Positions 39,666 through 46,744 of a stretch of 48,012 nt of DNA are shown here, piece by piece. The notes beneath the pieces were generated by a model. That model was not told the DNA's origin and made no database searches. It saw nothing but the letters and a program-made list of their open reading frames with translations. This DNA is from Acetatifactor muris (GTDB lineage: Bacteria > Bacillota > Clostridia > Lachnospirales > Lachnospiraceae): the NCBI RefSeq assembly GCF_024623325.1, contig NZ_JANJZD010000035.1, positions 1 through 48,012 of the forward strand. The letters are read 5' to 3'. Each line of letters begins with the position of its first letter. Position 1 is the first letter of the stretch. The position numbers and the translations under genes were made by a program.

Positions 39666-40345
39666 CCGCTGCTCCTTTCTTCCTCCAATGCCTCCGCCCC
39701 ATACCTGCGGATCAGGAATGCCGTGATCACCGTCCGGAACGTCCCGTCACTGACCAGTTCCGGGTCGGTAAGCTCCGACAGGCTCAGCCGGTTGGTCCCC
39801 TTATACAGATCCTTTGCGGAATTGAACAGCACATAGCCGTCCAGTCCGATGCCCCTGATGCAGACGGATGCAAAGTCGATCAGCTCCGGCCGGACCGCCT
39901 GGGCTGCCATCCCCCACAGCATCCCGTCTGCCGTCAGCAGGTACAGGGCGGCACACATGGCATCCCTGTCGGGGATGTCCGCCTGTGCCTTCCACTGGAT
40001 CTGGAACCGTTCCCTGTGCCCCTCATCCCAGAACGCGCTCCCTGCGCTGCCCTCCAGGCGCGACACCCGGTCTGTAAACGGGCCAAACCCTACTTCATCG
40101 GTAAAACGTCCGAGGAGGCAGGAAAAGCGCCCACAGCCGCCTCCAGGGCTGCCACAGGGCCTGCTCCCGCCTGGCGGCCCGCAGTTCCCCTGCCCTTCCG
40201 CCTTCCCGCTGCAGCCTCCCCGTGCCTGCGTCAGTTCCAGCCTGCTGACGGACATCCCGCACTTCCTCGGCTTAAATCCCGGAACCTGCTGCATCTGTGC
40301 CTCCATCCCTGCAAGCGGTATGTCACTCATAAATTTAGATGCCAT
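39659..40345 (-). CDS. Unknown protein with Gly/Cys-rich linker
   Basis: 228 residues from ATG 40345. Three parts are visible. The N-terminus (FMSDIPLAGMEAQMQQVPG) carries the Met/Gln motif that other accessory proteins have at the C-terminus. A Gly/Pro/Cys-rich linker follows (about 40-75, with CGPPGGSRPCGSPGGGCG). A helical domain at 85-225 reads DAMCAALYLLTADGMLWGMA, then YVLFNSAKDLYKGT and FRTVITAFLIRRYG, reminiscent of small proteins in Gram-positive mobile elements (DUF6075-like or DUF2538-like). Function unknown. The linker cysteines could bind metal. Confidence 0.65.
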   Translation of the reverse strand: MASKFMSDIPLAGMEAQMQQVPGFKPRKCGMSVSRLELTQARGGCSGKAEGQGNCGPPGGSRPCGSPGGGCGRFSCLLGRFTDEVGFGPFTDRVSRLEGSAGSAFWDEGHRERFQIQWKAQADIPDRDAMCAALYLLTADGMLWGMAAQAVRPELIDFASVCIRGIGLDGYVLFNSAKDLYKGTNRLSLSELTDPELVSDGTFRTVITAFLIRRYGAEALEEERSSGC

Positions 40346-40391
40346 GTCTTCCCATCCTTTCTATCTATTAATCCAGCCGCCGCAGGGCGTC

Positions 40392-40432
40392 AAAAAACGG
40401 CCAGACCTCCGCCATAACGGAAAATCTGGCCG
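40392..40432 (-). terminator. Rho-independent terminator inside the accessory-gene region
   Basis: On the minus strand CGGCCAGA and TCTGGCCG (plus 40425-40432 and 40398-40405) are followed by TTTTTT (A-run 40392-40397). It stands between the gene ending at 40465 and the one starting at 40345. Confidence 0.85.
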
Positions 40433-40464
40433 CTCCCTGCGGCAACAGCCTGGTGCCAATTTTT

Positions 40465-40929
40465 TTATTTCATCCCGCCCATGCACATAGCCTCCTGCAT
40501 ACACTGCTGTCCTGCATCCTCTTTCAATGCCGCGCTGACAATTTCTGCGAATTTTTCCCCATCCATACAGACAGCCCTGAAACGTGTGCCAAAGTCCTCC
40601 AGCAGAGGCAGGCTGTCCGCATAGCAGAAGAACCCGCCCGCCTCACAGTCATACCGTATCCTGCCGCTGTTCGGGTCGCCCTCAAACGCTTTTTCAAAGA
40701 CAGCCTGCCATTCGTATCCGCTTCCATGCGTAAACATCCCCCTCCCATCCACCACCGGTTCATTGATCTCCAGTGCATAACGGTTAAATGCATCCTGCCC
40801 AAACTCCTTATATTCCCCGTCAAGGAAGGAAAAGGCAAGGCATAAGCTGTATTCGCCGCTGTCATGGTCCACAATGTAAAAAGGGCGGTTCTCTGTGTTG
40901 AATCTGTTGATCCTCTGTCTGATATCCAT
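40465..40929 (-). CDS. Unknown accessory protein
   Basis: 154 residues from ATG 40929; GGAGGGG lies ten bases upstream, making this start better than ATGs a few codons earlier. Mixed alpha/beta: RPFYIVDHDSGEYSLCLAFS, YEWQAVFEKAFEG, IRYDCEAGGFFCYADSLP. No known family, signal peptide or membrane helix. It ends with EAMCMGGMK, a strong example of the Met-rich tail. The gene is closed by a terminator downstream. Function unknown. Confidence 0.7.
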   Translation of the reverse strand: MDIRQRINRFNTENRPFYIVDHDSGEYSLCLAFSFLDGEYKEFGQDAFNRYALEINEPVVDGRGMFTHGSGYEWQAVFEKAFEGDPNSGRIRYDCEAGGFFCYADSLPLLEDFGTRFRAVCMDGEKFAEIVSAALKEDAGQQCMQEAMCMGGMK

Positions 40930-40948
40930 TCCCATCCCCTCCATGTAT

Positions 40949-42103
40949 CTACATCCCCATAGTGAACGTGGGGCCGCCGGCATCTTCCTGCGCAATGCTG
41001 TTTTCCCCTGCATCATTGATCCGGTGCGCTGACTGGATGCCGTCGTATTTCTCTTTATGGATGACAGAGGAATGGACATAGACGGTCTTTCCATCGCTGT
41101 ATGTCCTGTAATGCCCCCGCCTGGTATGGGGCGTCATTTCATACCCGGTCCTCCGTGCGGTCCCTACTGTCCCATGCTTCTTTTTGAAATAGTCCACTTC
41201 CAGTTCATAGCCTTCCCTGCCGCTGCTCCGGGATATGTCAAATATCTTGATGCTGTTCTGGTCTACATATTTGGATACCCGGCGCCGTCCGGCATCACCG
41301 GCCCCGGCCTCCCTGGGGCTGTCTGCCTGCTGTGCCGCAATGCTTTTCATCTCCAGCAGGTAGTCTGTGAGGCATAATGCGACCGACAGGATTTCAGGAT
41401 CTTCCATTCCCCCACAGCGCAGCTGTATCTTCGGGGTCAGCTTATATCTGCCCAGCCGCTGTATATAAAGGCTTTCTTCCCTGGCGATCAGGTAGGCGGA
41501 TTCACTCTGCGCCTCATGCTGGACATTCAGGATATAGTGTACATCCCTGGGCATCATGGATTCCAAACGCTCCAGATCTTCCTCCGCCGCATCCCGCTCC
41601 AGGTGCTGTGCAAACAGGTCCCTGTTAACAAGCACCAGCTTGGGCACGCTAAAAAAGGAAGAATAGTATTTCCCATCCTCCCTTTTAAACTCAAATTTTT
41701 GTCTTTTCTCTCTATCCGAAAGTCCCTCCAGCATCCCCGGACTGGCTTCCACGCTCCGCCTTATCTGCGCCCCCTGAAAAAAGCTGATGCAAAGCAGTAT
41801 ATCAATATATCTGTTGGCATTCTGTCTTGCCTGTTTCGTGCTGCCGTAAAAGATTTCCTTATGGCATCGTTCCTGGTCTTCCTTCCTGGAATAGAGGGCT
41901 GCCGGCAGATCCTGTTTGGCCTTGTTCAGCATCCGCAGGCTCTCGCGGTACTCTCTGGGGTTGCTTTGTGCAGTGCGGTTTGACAGCTGCTGTTCCCCCG
42001 CCATATAATTGCTGACGATCTCCCTGACAATGTCATAATTTCCGACCAGGTTGTTAAAATATTTATACTGTAGCAGGTTTTGCTTATCCACAAACTTTGC
42101 CAT
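40949..42103 (-). CDS. Unknown accessory protein with a basic RRGH motif
   Basis: 384 residues from ATG 42103 (GGGAGGTACGG upstream). The N-terminal 90 residues are helical (FNNLVGNYDIVREIVSNYM). The middle has hydrophobic segments but no membrane helix. Near residue 330 a basic His/Arg-rich block occurs: YEMTPHTRRGHYRTYSDGKT, then VYVHSSVIHKEKYDG. The P-H-x-R-R-G-H-x-R-x-x pattern is found at the C-terminal end of many phage and plasmid hypothetical proteins. A nucleic-acid-binding part is possible. The C-terminus is acidic and ends TFTMGM, matching the amidoligase end. Confidence 0.7.
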   Translation of the reverse strand: MAKFVDKQNLLQYKYFNNLVGNYDIVREIVSNYMAGEQQLSNRTAQSNPREYRESLRMLNKAKQDLPAALYSRKEDQERCHKEIFYGSTKQARQNANRYIDILLCISFFQGAQIRRSVEASPGMLEGLSDREKRQKFEFKREDGKYYSSFFSVPKLVLVNRDLFAQHLERDAAEEDLERLESMMPRDVHYILNVQHEAQSESAYLIAREESLYIQRLGRYKLTPKIQLRCGGMEDPEILSVALCLTDYLLEMKSIAAQQADSPREAGAGDAGRRRVSKYVDQNSIKIFDISRSSGREGYELEVDYFKKKHGTVGTARRTGYEMTPHTRRGHYRTYSDGKTVYVHSSVIHKEKYDGIQSAHRINDAGENSIAQEDAGGPTFTMGM

Positions 42104-42149
42104 CCGTACCTCCCTGTTGCATGCAGCCCGCGCCGGCTTTTGGATGCCT

Positions 42150-42620
42150 TTAAAGCTGCATTCCCATAGCCTGCGGTGATGCCTTGAGTGTTTCTGCGAT
42201 ATCTTCGATTTTGCGGCAGGCATTTTCAATGTCGCCCTGGCACATTTCCAAAGCCTCCCCCATGCGCCTGATGACATCCGGGATCTCCTGGATTCTCCCT
42301 ATTTCCTCCATGCCCTGGGCCTCGGCCATTTCCTCCGCATACCGGCACAGCCCCATGACTGCCTTGATCCGGGTTATGCCGGAGCATTGCCGCAGCGTGT
42401 CCCTTTTCTGCCTGGCCTGCCGGACTTTGTGATCAAATTCCCCCGTCCAGTCTTTCTTTCCATCCACTCCCCAATACAGGCTCAATGCGTCAACCAGGCT
42501 CCTTACCTGCCCTATTTCTTCATCCTTCCCCTGATGCGCGATCTGCTCTGCATAAGAAGTCAGTCCTTTGATCGCCGCCCTTGCCAGTTCCCTGTCCTGG
42601 CGGATGCTTTCCTCATCCAT
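42150..42620 (-). CDS. Unknown helical accessory protein
   Basis: 156 residues from ATG 42620; GGAGGG lies seven bases ahead. Entirely helical and charged, with two similar halves: ELARAAIKGLTSYAEQIAHQ GKDEEIGQVRSLVDAL and GITRIKAVMGLCRYAEEMAE AQGMEEIGRIQEIPDVI. The repeat (x-Y-A-E-x-x-A-x-x-x-x-x-E-E-I-G-x) suggests an internal duplication. No family recognised. The end, SPQAMGMQL, is a shared Met tail. Confidence 0.7.
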   Translation of the reverse strand: MDEESIRQDRELARAAIKGLTSYAEQIAHQGKDEEIGQVRSLVDALSLYWGVDGKKDWTGEFDHKVRQARQKRDTLRQCSGITRIKAVMGLCRYAEEMAEAQGMEEIGRIQEIPDVIRRMGEALEMCQGDIENACRKIEDIAETLKASPQAMGMQL

Positions 42621-42680
42621 GCCCATCCCTCCAATCCTCAAGATCATGCAGCCTTAGCCTGCTCCGCGGCTTTTTCCAAC

Positions 42681-42717
42681 AAAAAGGCCATGCACCCTTT
42701 AAGCGAAAGTGCATGGC
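42681..42717 (-). terminator. Rho-independent terminator after the first small gene
   Basis: On the minus strand GCCATGCAC and GTGCATGGC (plus 42709-42717 and 42687-42695) are followed by CTTTTT. It follows directly on the stop of the 72-residue gene and precedes the 156-residue gene. Confidence 0.85.
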
Positions 42718-42723
42718 TATGCT

Positions 42724-42942
42724 TTAAGTAAAATTCACCATATTGACTGTCCGGCATATTTTCCGGTAGCCTTTCCCCCTGGGGACGGTGTCTGCGCTGC
42801 GGCGTACTTTCCGGTTCAGGTATTTCTTGTTCAGCGCAATCCCCCGTTTCAGTTCCCCTCGGTAACTGTAGGAGCCGTTTCCCCGCCTCCAGCAGTTGCG
42901 TTTCTCTCTTGCCGCACCGGGCATCCTTTCCTGCTGTGCCAT
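42724..42942 (-). CDS. Small basic protein, first gene of the transfer region
   Basis: 72 residues from ATG 42942; GGGAGG lies ten bases ahead. Very basic (about 18 Lys/Arg): RGNGSYSYRGELKRGIALNK, then KYLNRKVRRSADTVPRGKGY and the end CRTVNMVNFT. The charge suggests binding to DNA or RNA. No named family is recalled. As the first gene behind the candidate promoter, and closed by its own terminator, it may be an early regulator. Confidence 0.65.
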   Translation of the reverse strand: MAQQERMPGAAREKRNCWRRGNGSYSYRGELKRGIALNKKYLNRKVRRSADTVPRGKGYRKICRTVNMVNFT

Positions 42943-42978
42943 ACTGCTTAAGCCTCCCTTGCTCTTTTTCAGGACAAC

Positions 42979-42987
42979 ACTATACCA
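42979..42987 (-). promoter_or_regulatory. Candidate extended -10 promoter of the transfer region
   Basis: On the minus strand TGGTATAGT (TATAGT 42984-42979) lies about 37 bases before the first gene. No good -35 box is present. It is the last plausible promoter before the right end and so may drive the minus-strand genes. Confidence 0.5.
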
Positions 42988-43119
42988 TCTCCACCGAAAA
43001 AAGCTATCCGGAATAGTTCACAAACATCCTGCACCACTTTGTCTAATTTAGGCAATAAAAAACGGCTTCAGGGATATGCCCTTCCACCTGCTTCTGTTAT
43101 CTTATATGTTGATGACGTT

Positions 43120-43190
43120 ATACACAAATTTAGGTTCTGTTTGTGTATAGCGTTCCCTTTTTCCTCTTTTTCTGAACGCTATGCACACAA
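43120..43190. repeat. Inverted repeats at the element's right end
   Basis: ATACACAAA (43120-43128) and TTTGTGTAT (43140-43148) form a perfect 9-bp pair. Directly beside it, TATAGCGTTC (43146-43155) pairs with GAACGCTATG (43174-43183). CACACAATACACAA follows at 43184-43197. The repeated TTGTGTAT words within 30-100 bases of the junction look like recombinase or excisionase sites, but they could also be a promoter operator of a lost neighbour. Confidence 0.55.
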
Positions 43191-43717
43191 TACACAATTA
43201 AAACCATACTCCATTTTACGTCCGCCAGAAGCACTTCCGGGTCATTTACCAGGGCACGGGCAATCGCCACCCGCTGCATCTGCCCGCCGGACATCTGGTT
43301 TGGTTTCTTGTGAAGCTGATCCCCCAGGCCCACTTCCTCCAGCGCCTTCCTTGCCCGCTCCCTGCGGTCATCTCTGGAAATACCGCCAATCGTCAAAGCC
43401 AGCTCCACATTGGCAAGGATTGTCTGATGGGGAATCAGGTTGTAGCTTTGGAACACAAAACCGATGGTATGGTTCCGGTAAGCGTCCCAGTCCCGGTCTT
43501 TATATTCCTTCGTGGAAATACCATTGATAACCAAATCTCCGGCATCGTAACGGTCAAGACCGCCTATCACATTCAGAAGCGTAGTTTTACCTGAACCGCT
43601 GGGGCCAAGTATGGAAACAAATTCATTATCCCGCAGATTCAAGCTGACATCATTTAGAGCCTGCTGAACCAGCTCACCCGTCCGGTACTGTTTTGATATG
43701 CCTTTTATTTGCAGCAT
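43130..43717 (-). pseudogene. ABC-transporter ATPase truncated by the element
   Basis: From ATG 43717 the frame encodes an ABC ATPase of the MacB/BceA kind: Walker A GPSGSGKTTLLN near residue 39, Q-loop FVFQSYNLIP, signature MSGGQMQRVAIARAL near 142. Family similarity ends at EVLLAD, just before the Walker B glutamate (usually DEPTGALD), at about 43,220. The remaining 29 residues come from the element. Without Walker B, D-loop and H-loop it cannot hydrolyse ATP. The lost 3' part should lie beyond the element's other end. A regulated promoter precedes it. Confidence 0.92.
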
Positions 43718-43769
43718 AAGCCATCACCCTTTCTTCAACGCCTAAGTTCAAATGTTGTGCGCTGTTCCT

Positions 43770-43825
43770 ATAGTATGCCGATTCAATCTCAAGCCAATCT
43801 CAACCGAACCTCAACTCAACCTCAA
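43770..43825 (-). promoter_or_regulatory. Promoter with four 11-bp direct repeats
   Basis: Read on the minus strand, four units follow each other without gap: TTGAGGTTGAG (43825-43815), TTGAGGTTCGG (43814-43804), TTGAGATTGGC (43803-43793), TTGAGATTGAA (43792-43782). Six bases later TACTAT (43775-43770) fits a -10 box. An 11-bp period of direct repeats overlapping the -35 region is typical of OmpR/PhoB-type response regulators. It drives the truncated ABC gene. Confidence 0.75.
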
Positions 43826-44739
43826 CTTTTAATACCGCAAATGGTTTCCTCATTTTTCAGACCAGCCATTTCAGCACTTTCAACCCATAGCTGTACAGCA
43901 GCTTTTTTGTCATAAGAAGCCCTTGATGATTCTTTTATTTTTCCACGGTCATTGTAGATACCTGTTTTATTCTCATATGTTTTACCCACCATCATTTCAG
44001 CTAAGGCTTTTCCCGATCTTCTTGAATTGCTGTATGTACCGATACAAACCGCGTATACACTAATCAGTGCAGGAATCAAAATATTCAAAATTGGCGGCAG
44101 AGCTTTAGGCAGCCCTGTATCTGGCATAAATCCGGGATTAAACGCATTTACAGTAATATGCTTTTTACCTTGTCCCTTTAATCTTCTTGCCATTTCATAA
44201 GTACATAAAATATTGCATAATTTTGAAACGGGATACCCATCTTCGGCACAGCCAAACTTTTCAGGGTATGCAAGGCGCCCGGCATCATGGAACTGTATTT
44301 TATCCGAATCGTGAGTATCGCTCGTCACAAATACAACTCGTCCATCGTTTTCCATATTTTGCAATAACAGATTCACCAATAAGAAATGTCCCAAATGATT
44401 CACGCCAAAAGCTTCTTCAATCCCATCCTCCGTATATTTCAATCTGCCATGCTGATGCACCCCTGCGTTGCAGACTATCCCATACAAAGGAGGATAACCG
44501 CCTTTGCAATAATCCTCCTTGAACTTTCTGACAGAAGCAAAAGAAGCAAGATTAAGTTCCAATACATAAATATTAGGATTCCCTGTCTTTTCCTTTAATT
44601 TTTCTGCTGCCTTGTTTCCTTTCTGTACGTTTCTGCAAGCTATCATAATAGTATAATCGTTGCTGCTCCCTGCAATATATCCGGCACAGGAATAACCAAG
44701 TCCTGTATTGCCGCCTGTTATAATAATTGTGCGTTTCAT
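43822..44739 (-). CDS. Short-chain dehydrogenase/reductase
   Basis: 305 residues from ATG 44739; GGAGGGAAG and GGAG lie upstream, and the longer frame has no site. The Rossmann start IIITGGNTGLG holds the TGxxxGxG cofactor loop, followed by CNAG (GIVCNAGVHQHG), and the catalytic YPVSK near residue 188. It should use NAD(P)H. The substrate is unknown. The layout resembles retinol- or protochlorophyllide-type members. Cotranscribed with the TauE-like gene upstream (29-base gap). It lies in the chromosomal flank. Confidence 0.9.
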   Translation of the reverse strand: MKRTIIITGGNTGLGYSCAGYIAGSSNDYTIMIACRNVQKGNKAAEKLKEKTGNPNIYVLELNLASFASVRKFKEDYCKGGYPPLYGIVCNAGVHQHGRLKYTEDGIEEAFGVNHLGHFLLVNLLLQNMENDGRVVFVTSDTHDSDKIQFHDAGRLAYPEKFGCAEDGYPVSKLCNILCTYEMARRLKGQGKKHITVNAFNPGFMPDTGLPKALPPILNILIPALISVYAVCIGTYSNSRRSGKALAEMMVGKTYENKTGIYNDRGKIKESSRASYDKKAAVQLWVESAEMAGLKNEETICGIKS

Positions 44740-44768
44740 ACTCCAAAACTTCCCTCCCAAAATACTTT

Positions 44769-45533
44769 TTACAGCCAATTAACAAGAGCCAGCACAGCCC
44801 CTAATCCACACAGTGCAACGCCTGTAACCCTGTTCTGTTTTTTGGCATCCACTTTATTCGCAAATAGCGCCGAAGCTCTTGCCCCGACCAATGCCGCTAT
44901 CACACAGACCACAAGGGCCGTTACATTTACCGTACCGCCAATGATTACATGGGAAACCGCCCCTGTCAAAGCCGTAAATGTCATAATAAAGGTACTTGTT
45001 CCGACTGCCGTTTTCAGGCTATATCCGAGAACAGAGGTCAGTGTAATCAGAAGCAGCACGCCACCTCCAGCACCGACAAATCCACAGAACAGACCGATAT
45101 GGATTCCTGAAAGCAAAGACCGTATAACCCTCTTTTTCGGCTCTATTTCATCCATCCTTGATGTGGTCTTTGTTATGGGGCTTACAAGAAAACGGACACC
45201 CATAATAAAGGTCATAATATAAGAACTGCCTCCCAAGACCGCATTGGGAAGGAGCGAGGACAGCCAACTCCCCAAAATCGTAAATACAAGTACAGAGGCC
45301 ATCATTATAAGACCGTTTTTAATATCAAGATTTTTATTTTTCCCATAGGTGTATGCCGTGACTGCCGAAGCCAGCACATCAGAAGCCAGTGCAATTCCTA
45401 CCGCTTCATATGCCGTAAATCCGCAGAAAGTAATCAGCATGGGCGTAATAACCACCGCTGCGGATAAACCGGCAAGCCCTGTTCCAATACCTGCTCCAAG
45501 TCCTGCGATAATGCAGACGATTATCAATACCAT
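44769..45533 (-). CDS. TauE/SafE-family (TSUP) membrane transporter
   Basis: 254 residues from ATG 45533 (AGGAGG upstream; an earlier in-frame TTG overlaps that site). About eight hydrophobic helices in two similar halves, each with a Gly-rich stretch: GLGAGIGTGLAGLSAAVVIT and GLFCGFVGAGGGVLLLITLT. This is the inverted repeat of the TSUP family, which exports sulfite, sulfonates or related anions. The substrate is not evident. It follows the DUF4405 gene by 27 bases, and both probably share a transcript with the flavodoxin. Confidence 0.9.
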   Translation of the reverse strand: MVLIIVCIIAGLGAGIGTGLAGLSAAVVITPMLITFCGFTAYEAVGIALASDVLASAVTAYTYGKNKNLDIKNGLIMMASVLVFTILGSWLSSLLPNAVLGGSSYIMTFIMGVRFLVSPITKTTSRMDEIEPKKRVIRSLLSGIHIGLFCGFVGAGGGVLLLITLTSVLGYSLKTAVGTSTFIMTFTALTGAVSHVIIGGTVNVTALVVCVIAALVGARASALFANKVDAKKQNRVTGVALCGLGAVLALVNWL

Positions 45534-45560
45534 TTTAATAAGCCTCCTATTCAATATCTG

Positions 45561-45935
45561 TTATTTCTGCTGTTTTGCCGAAGCCTTTTTCCAATGCACT
45601 CTTATATGTATCACAGTCAGAATCAAAAATAAGAGCGCCGTTATCCTATGCAGACCGACCGCATACAGAATCCCGCTTATCATCACCAGTAAAAAGTCAA
45701 TGAGCAGCAACACATTCCATATAGTACGCATCCACCTTGTCCGGCTATATGTTCCCTTGCCAATGCCTGCCCACCATGCCAGATTTAAAATATTGTGAGC
45801 AACAACTAAGACGAACAAAGCCGCCCCCAGGAGCATATGCAGGACAATCCCCGTTCTCTCCGAAGCCATAAGCAGAAACGTAATAACCAGCATCCCTATA
45901 TCTATACATAACTTGCAAACCTTTTTGATACGCAT
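45561..45935 (-). CDS. DUF4405-type membrane protein, possible cytochrome b-like
   Basis: 124 residues with about four hydrophobic helices: KLCIDIGMLVITFLLMAS, GIVLHMLLGAALFVLVVAHN, IWNVLLLIDFLLVMISGILY and ITALLFLILTVIHIRVHW. Histidines inside helices (VLHML, VVAHN, LTVIHIRVHW) sit where heme ligands are found in ferric-reductase-like and DUF4405 proteins. A role in electron transfer together with the flavodoxin upstream is plausible. The start is ATG 45935 with AGGAGGC ahead. Confidence 0.8.
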   Translation of the reverse strand: MRIKKVCKLCIDIGMLVITFLLMASERTGIVLHMLLGAALFVLVVAHNILNLAWWAGIGKGTYSRTRWMRTIWNVLLLIDFLLVMISGILYAVGLHRITALLFLILTVIHIRVHWKKASAKQQK

Positions 45936-45945
45936 GAAGCCTCCT

Positions 45946-46683
45946 TTACTTTGCCAGACCAGCTTTTGTCAGGAATTCTTTTACGCCGTCCTCACTCCTT
46001 GCGGAAAGTCCATCCGCCACCACTGCATCCGGGCAGGCTGCGGCAATCTGCTCCGGGCCGGAACCCAAACCCAATGCCTGACTGGTGGCAATCGGTATGA
46101 TCGTCTTTCCCGAAAAATCATATTCCTCCAAAAATGACAGAACGGGCACCGGCATACTGCTTAGCCAGTTCGGGTAAATAATAATCACCGTATCGTAATT
46201 TTCTATGCTTTCAAGATGTTCTGTCAGTTCTGGCCGGATTGATGTACCCGTCTCTCTATGGTGCCGGTCAAACGCTCCGCCATAAGTTTCCGGGTACAGG
46301 TCGTCTACTTTGATAGGAAAAATATCACCTCCGGTTACTTCCTGTGCTGCAAGTGCCAAAAGCTCCGCATGGCCGTATCCGGTTCCATCTTCTATTTTGA
46401 GGCTTGCCGAGGACACTGCATCCATTTCATCCGCCGTATACACCCGGTTATTTGTCAAAGAGAAATATGCCACAAGCACATTGCTCTCACCTGTCACAGA
46501 CATGGTTCCTGCGGATATGTCGCTGACGGGAATTTTCTTTGCAAGTGGATTTGGGAAAAAGGTACAGTAAAAAATACCTCCGCCAACTATGGCCGCTGCC
46601 ACTATTACCGCTATGACAGCTATCACAACTTTTTTACGTCTGCTCATTTTTTTCTTTTCCTTTTTTGCTGATGAATTTTCCAT
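45946..46683 (-). CDS. Membrane-anchored flavodoxin-like protein
   Basis: 245 residues. A basic start and one helix (KVVIAVIAVIVAAAIVGGGI) anchor the protein. The rest has the flavodoxin fold: VLVAYFSLTNNRVYTADEMD for the first strand and phosphate loop, then YDTVIIIYPNWLSSMPVPVL for FMN contact, and FSGKTIIPIATSQALGLGSG. It probably binds FMN and handles electrons on the outer face of the membrane. Its promoter carries two 11-bp TTGAG repeats as found before the ABC gene, so one regulator may control both. It heads the minus-strand group down to the SDR gene. Confidence 0.9.
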   Translation of the reverse strand: MENSSAKKEKKKMSRRKKVVIAVIAVIVAAAIVGGGIFYCTFFPNPLAKKIPVSDISAGTMSVTGESNVLVAYFSLTNNRVYTADEMDAVSSASLKIEDGTGYGHAELLALAAQEVTGGDIFPIKVDDLYPETYGGAFDRHHRETGTSIRPELTEHLESIENYDTVIIIYPNWLSSMPVPVLSFLEEYDFSGKTIIPIATSQALGLGSGPEQIAAACPDAVVADGLSARSEDGVKEFLTKAGLAK

Positions 46684-46722
46684 ATAGGACCTCCTCGTTT
46701 ATTTTTCTCATTACCATGTACC

Positions 46723-46744
46723 ATGAATCTCAACTCAACCTCAA
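46723..46744 (-). promoter_or_regulatory. Two 11-bp direct repeats before the flavodoxin gene
   Basis: On the minus strand TTGAGGTTGAG (46744-46734) and TTGAGATTCAT (46733-46723) repeat the pattern seen at 43782-43825. They lie 40-60 bases ahead of the flavodoxin start and overlap the end of the metallophosphoesterase gene. The -10 box is less clear (TACATG or GGTAAT). Confidence 0.65.

Larger units (their letters stand above)
781..43219. mobile_element. Integrative conjugative element (right end seen, left end uncertain)
   Basis: The region holds relaxase, oriT candidate, VirD4, VirB4, VirB6-like and PrgI proteins, antirestriction genes, two methyltransferases and a Tad pilus. Its GC content is much higher than the flanks. 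The right end is fixed at about 43,219, where an ABC ATPase gene stops matching its family. The left limit is only a composition change near 780. No integrase, excisionase or resolvase is found in the window, so the element must continue to the left or have lost its recombinase. Confidence 0.8.
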
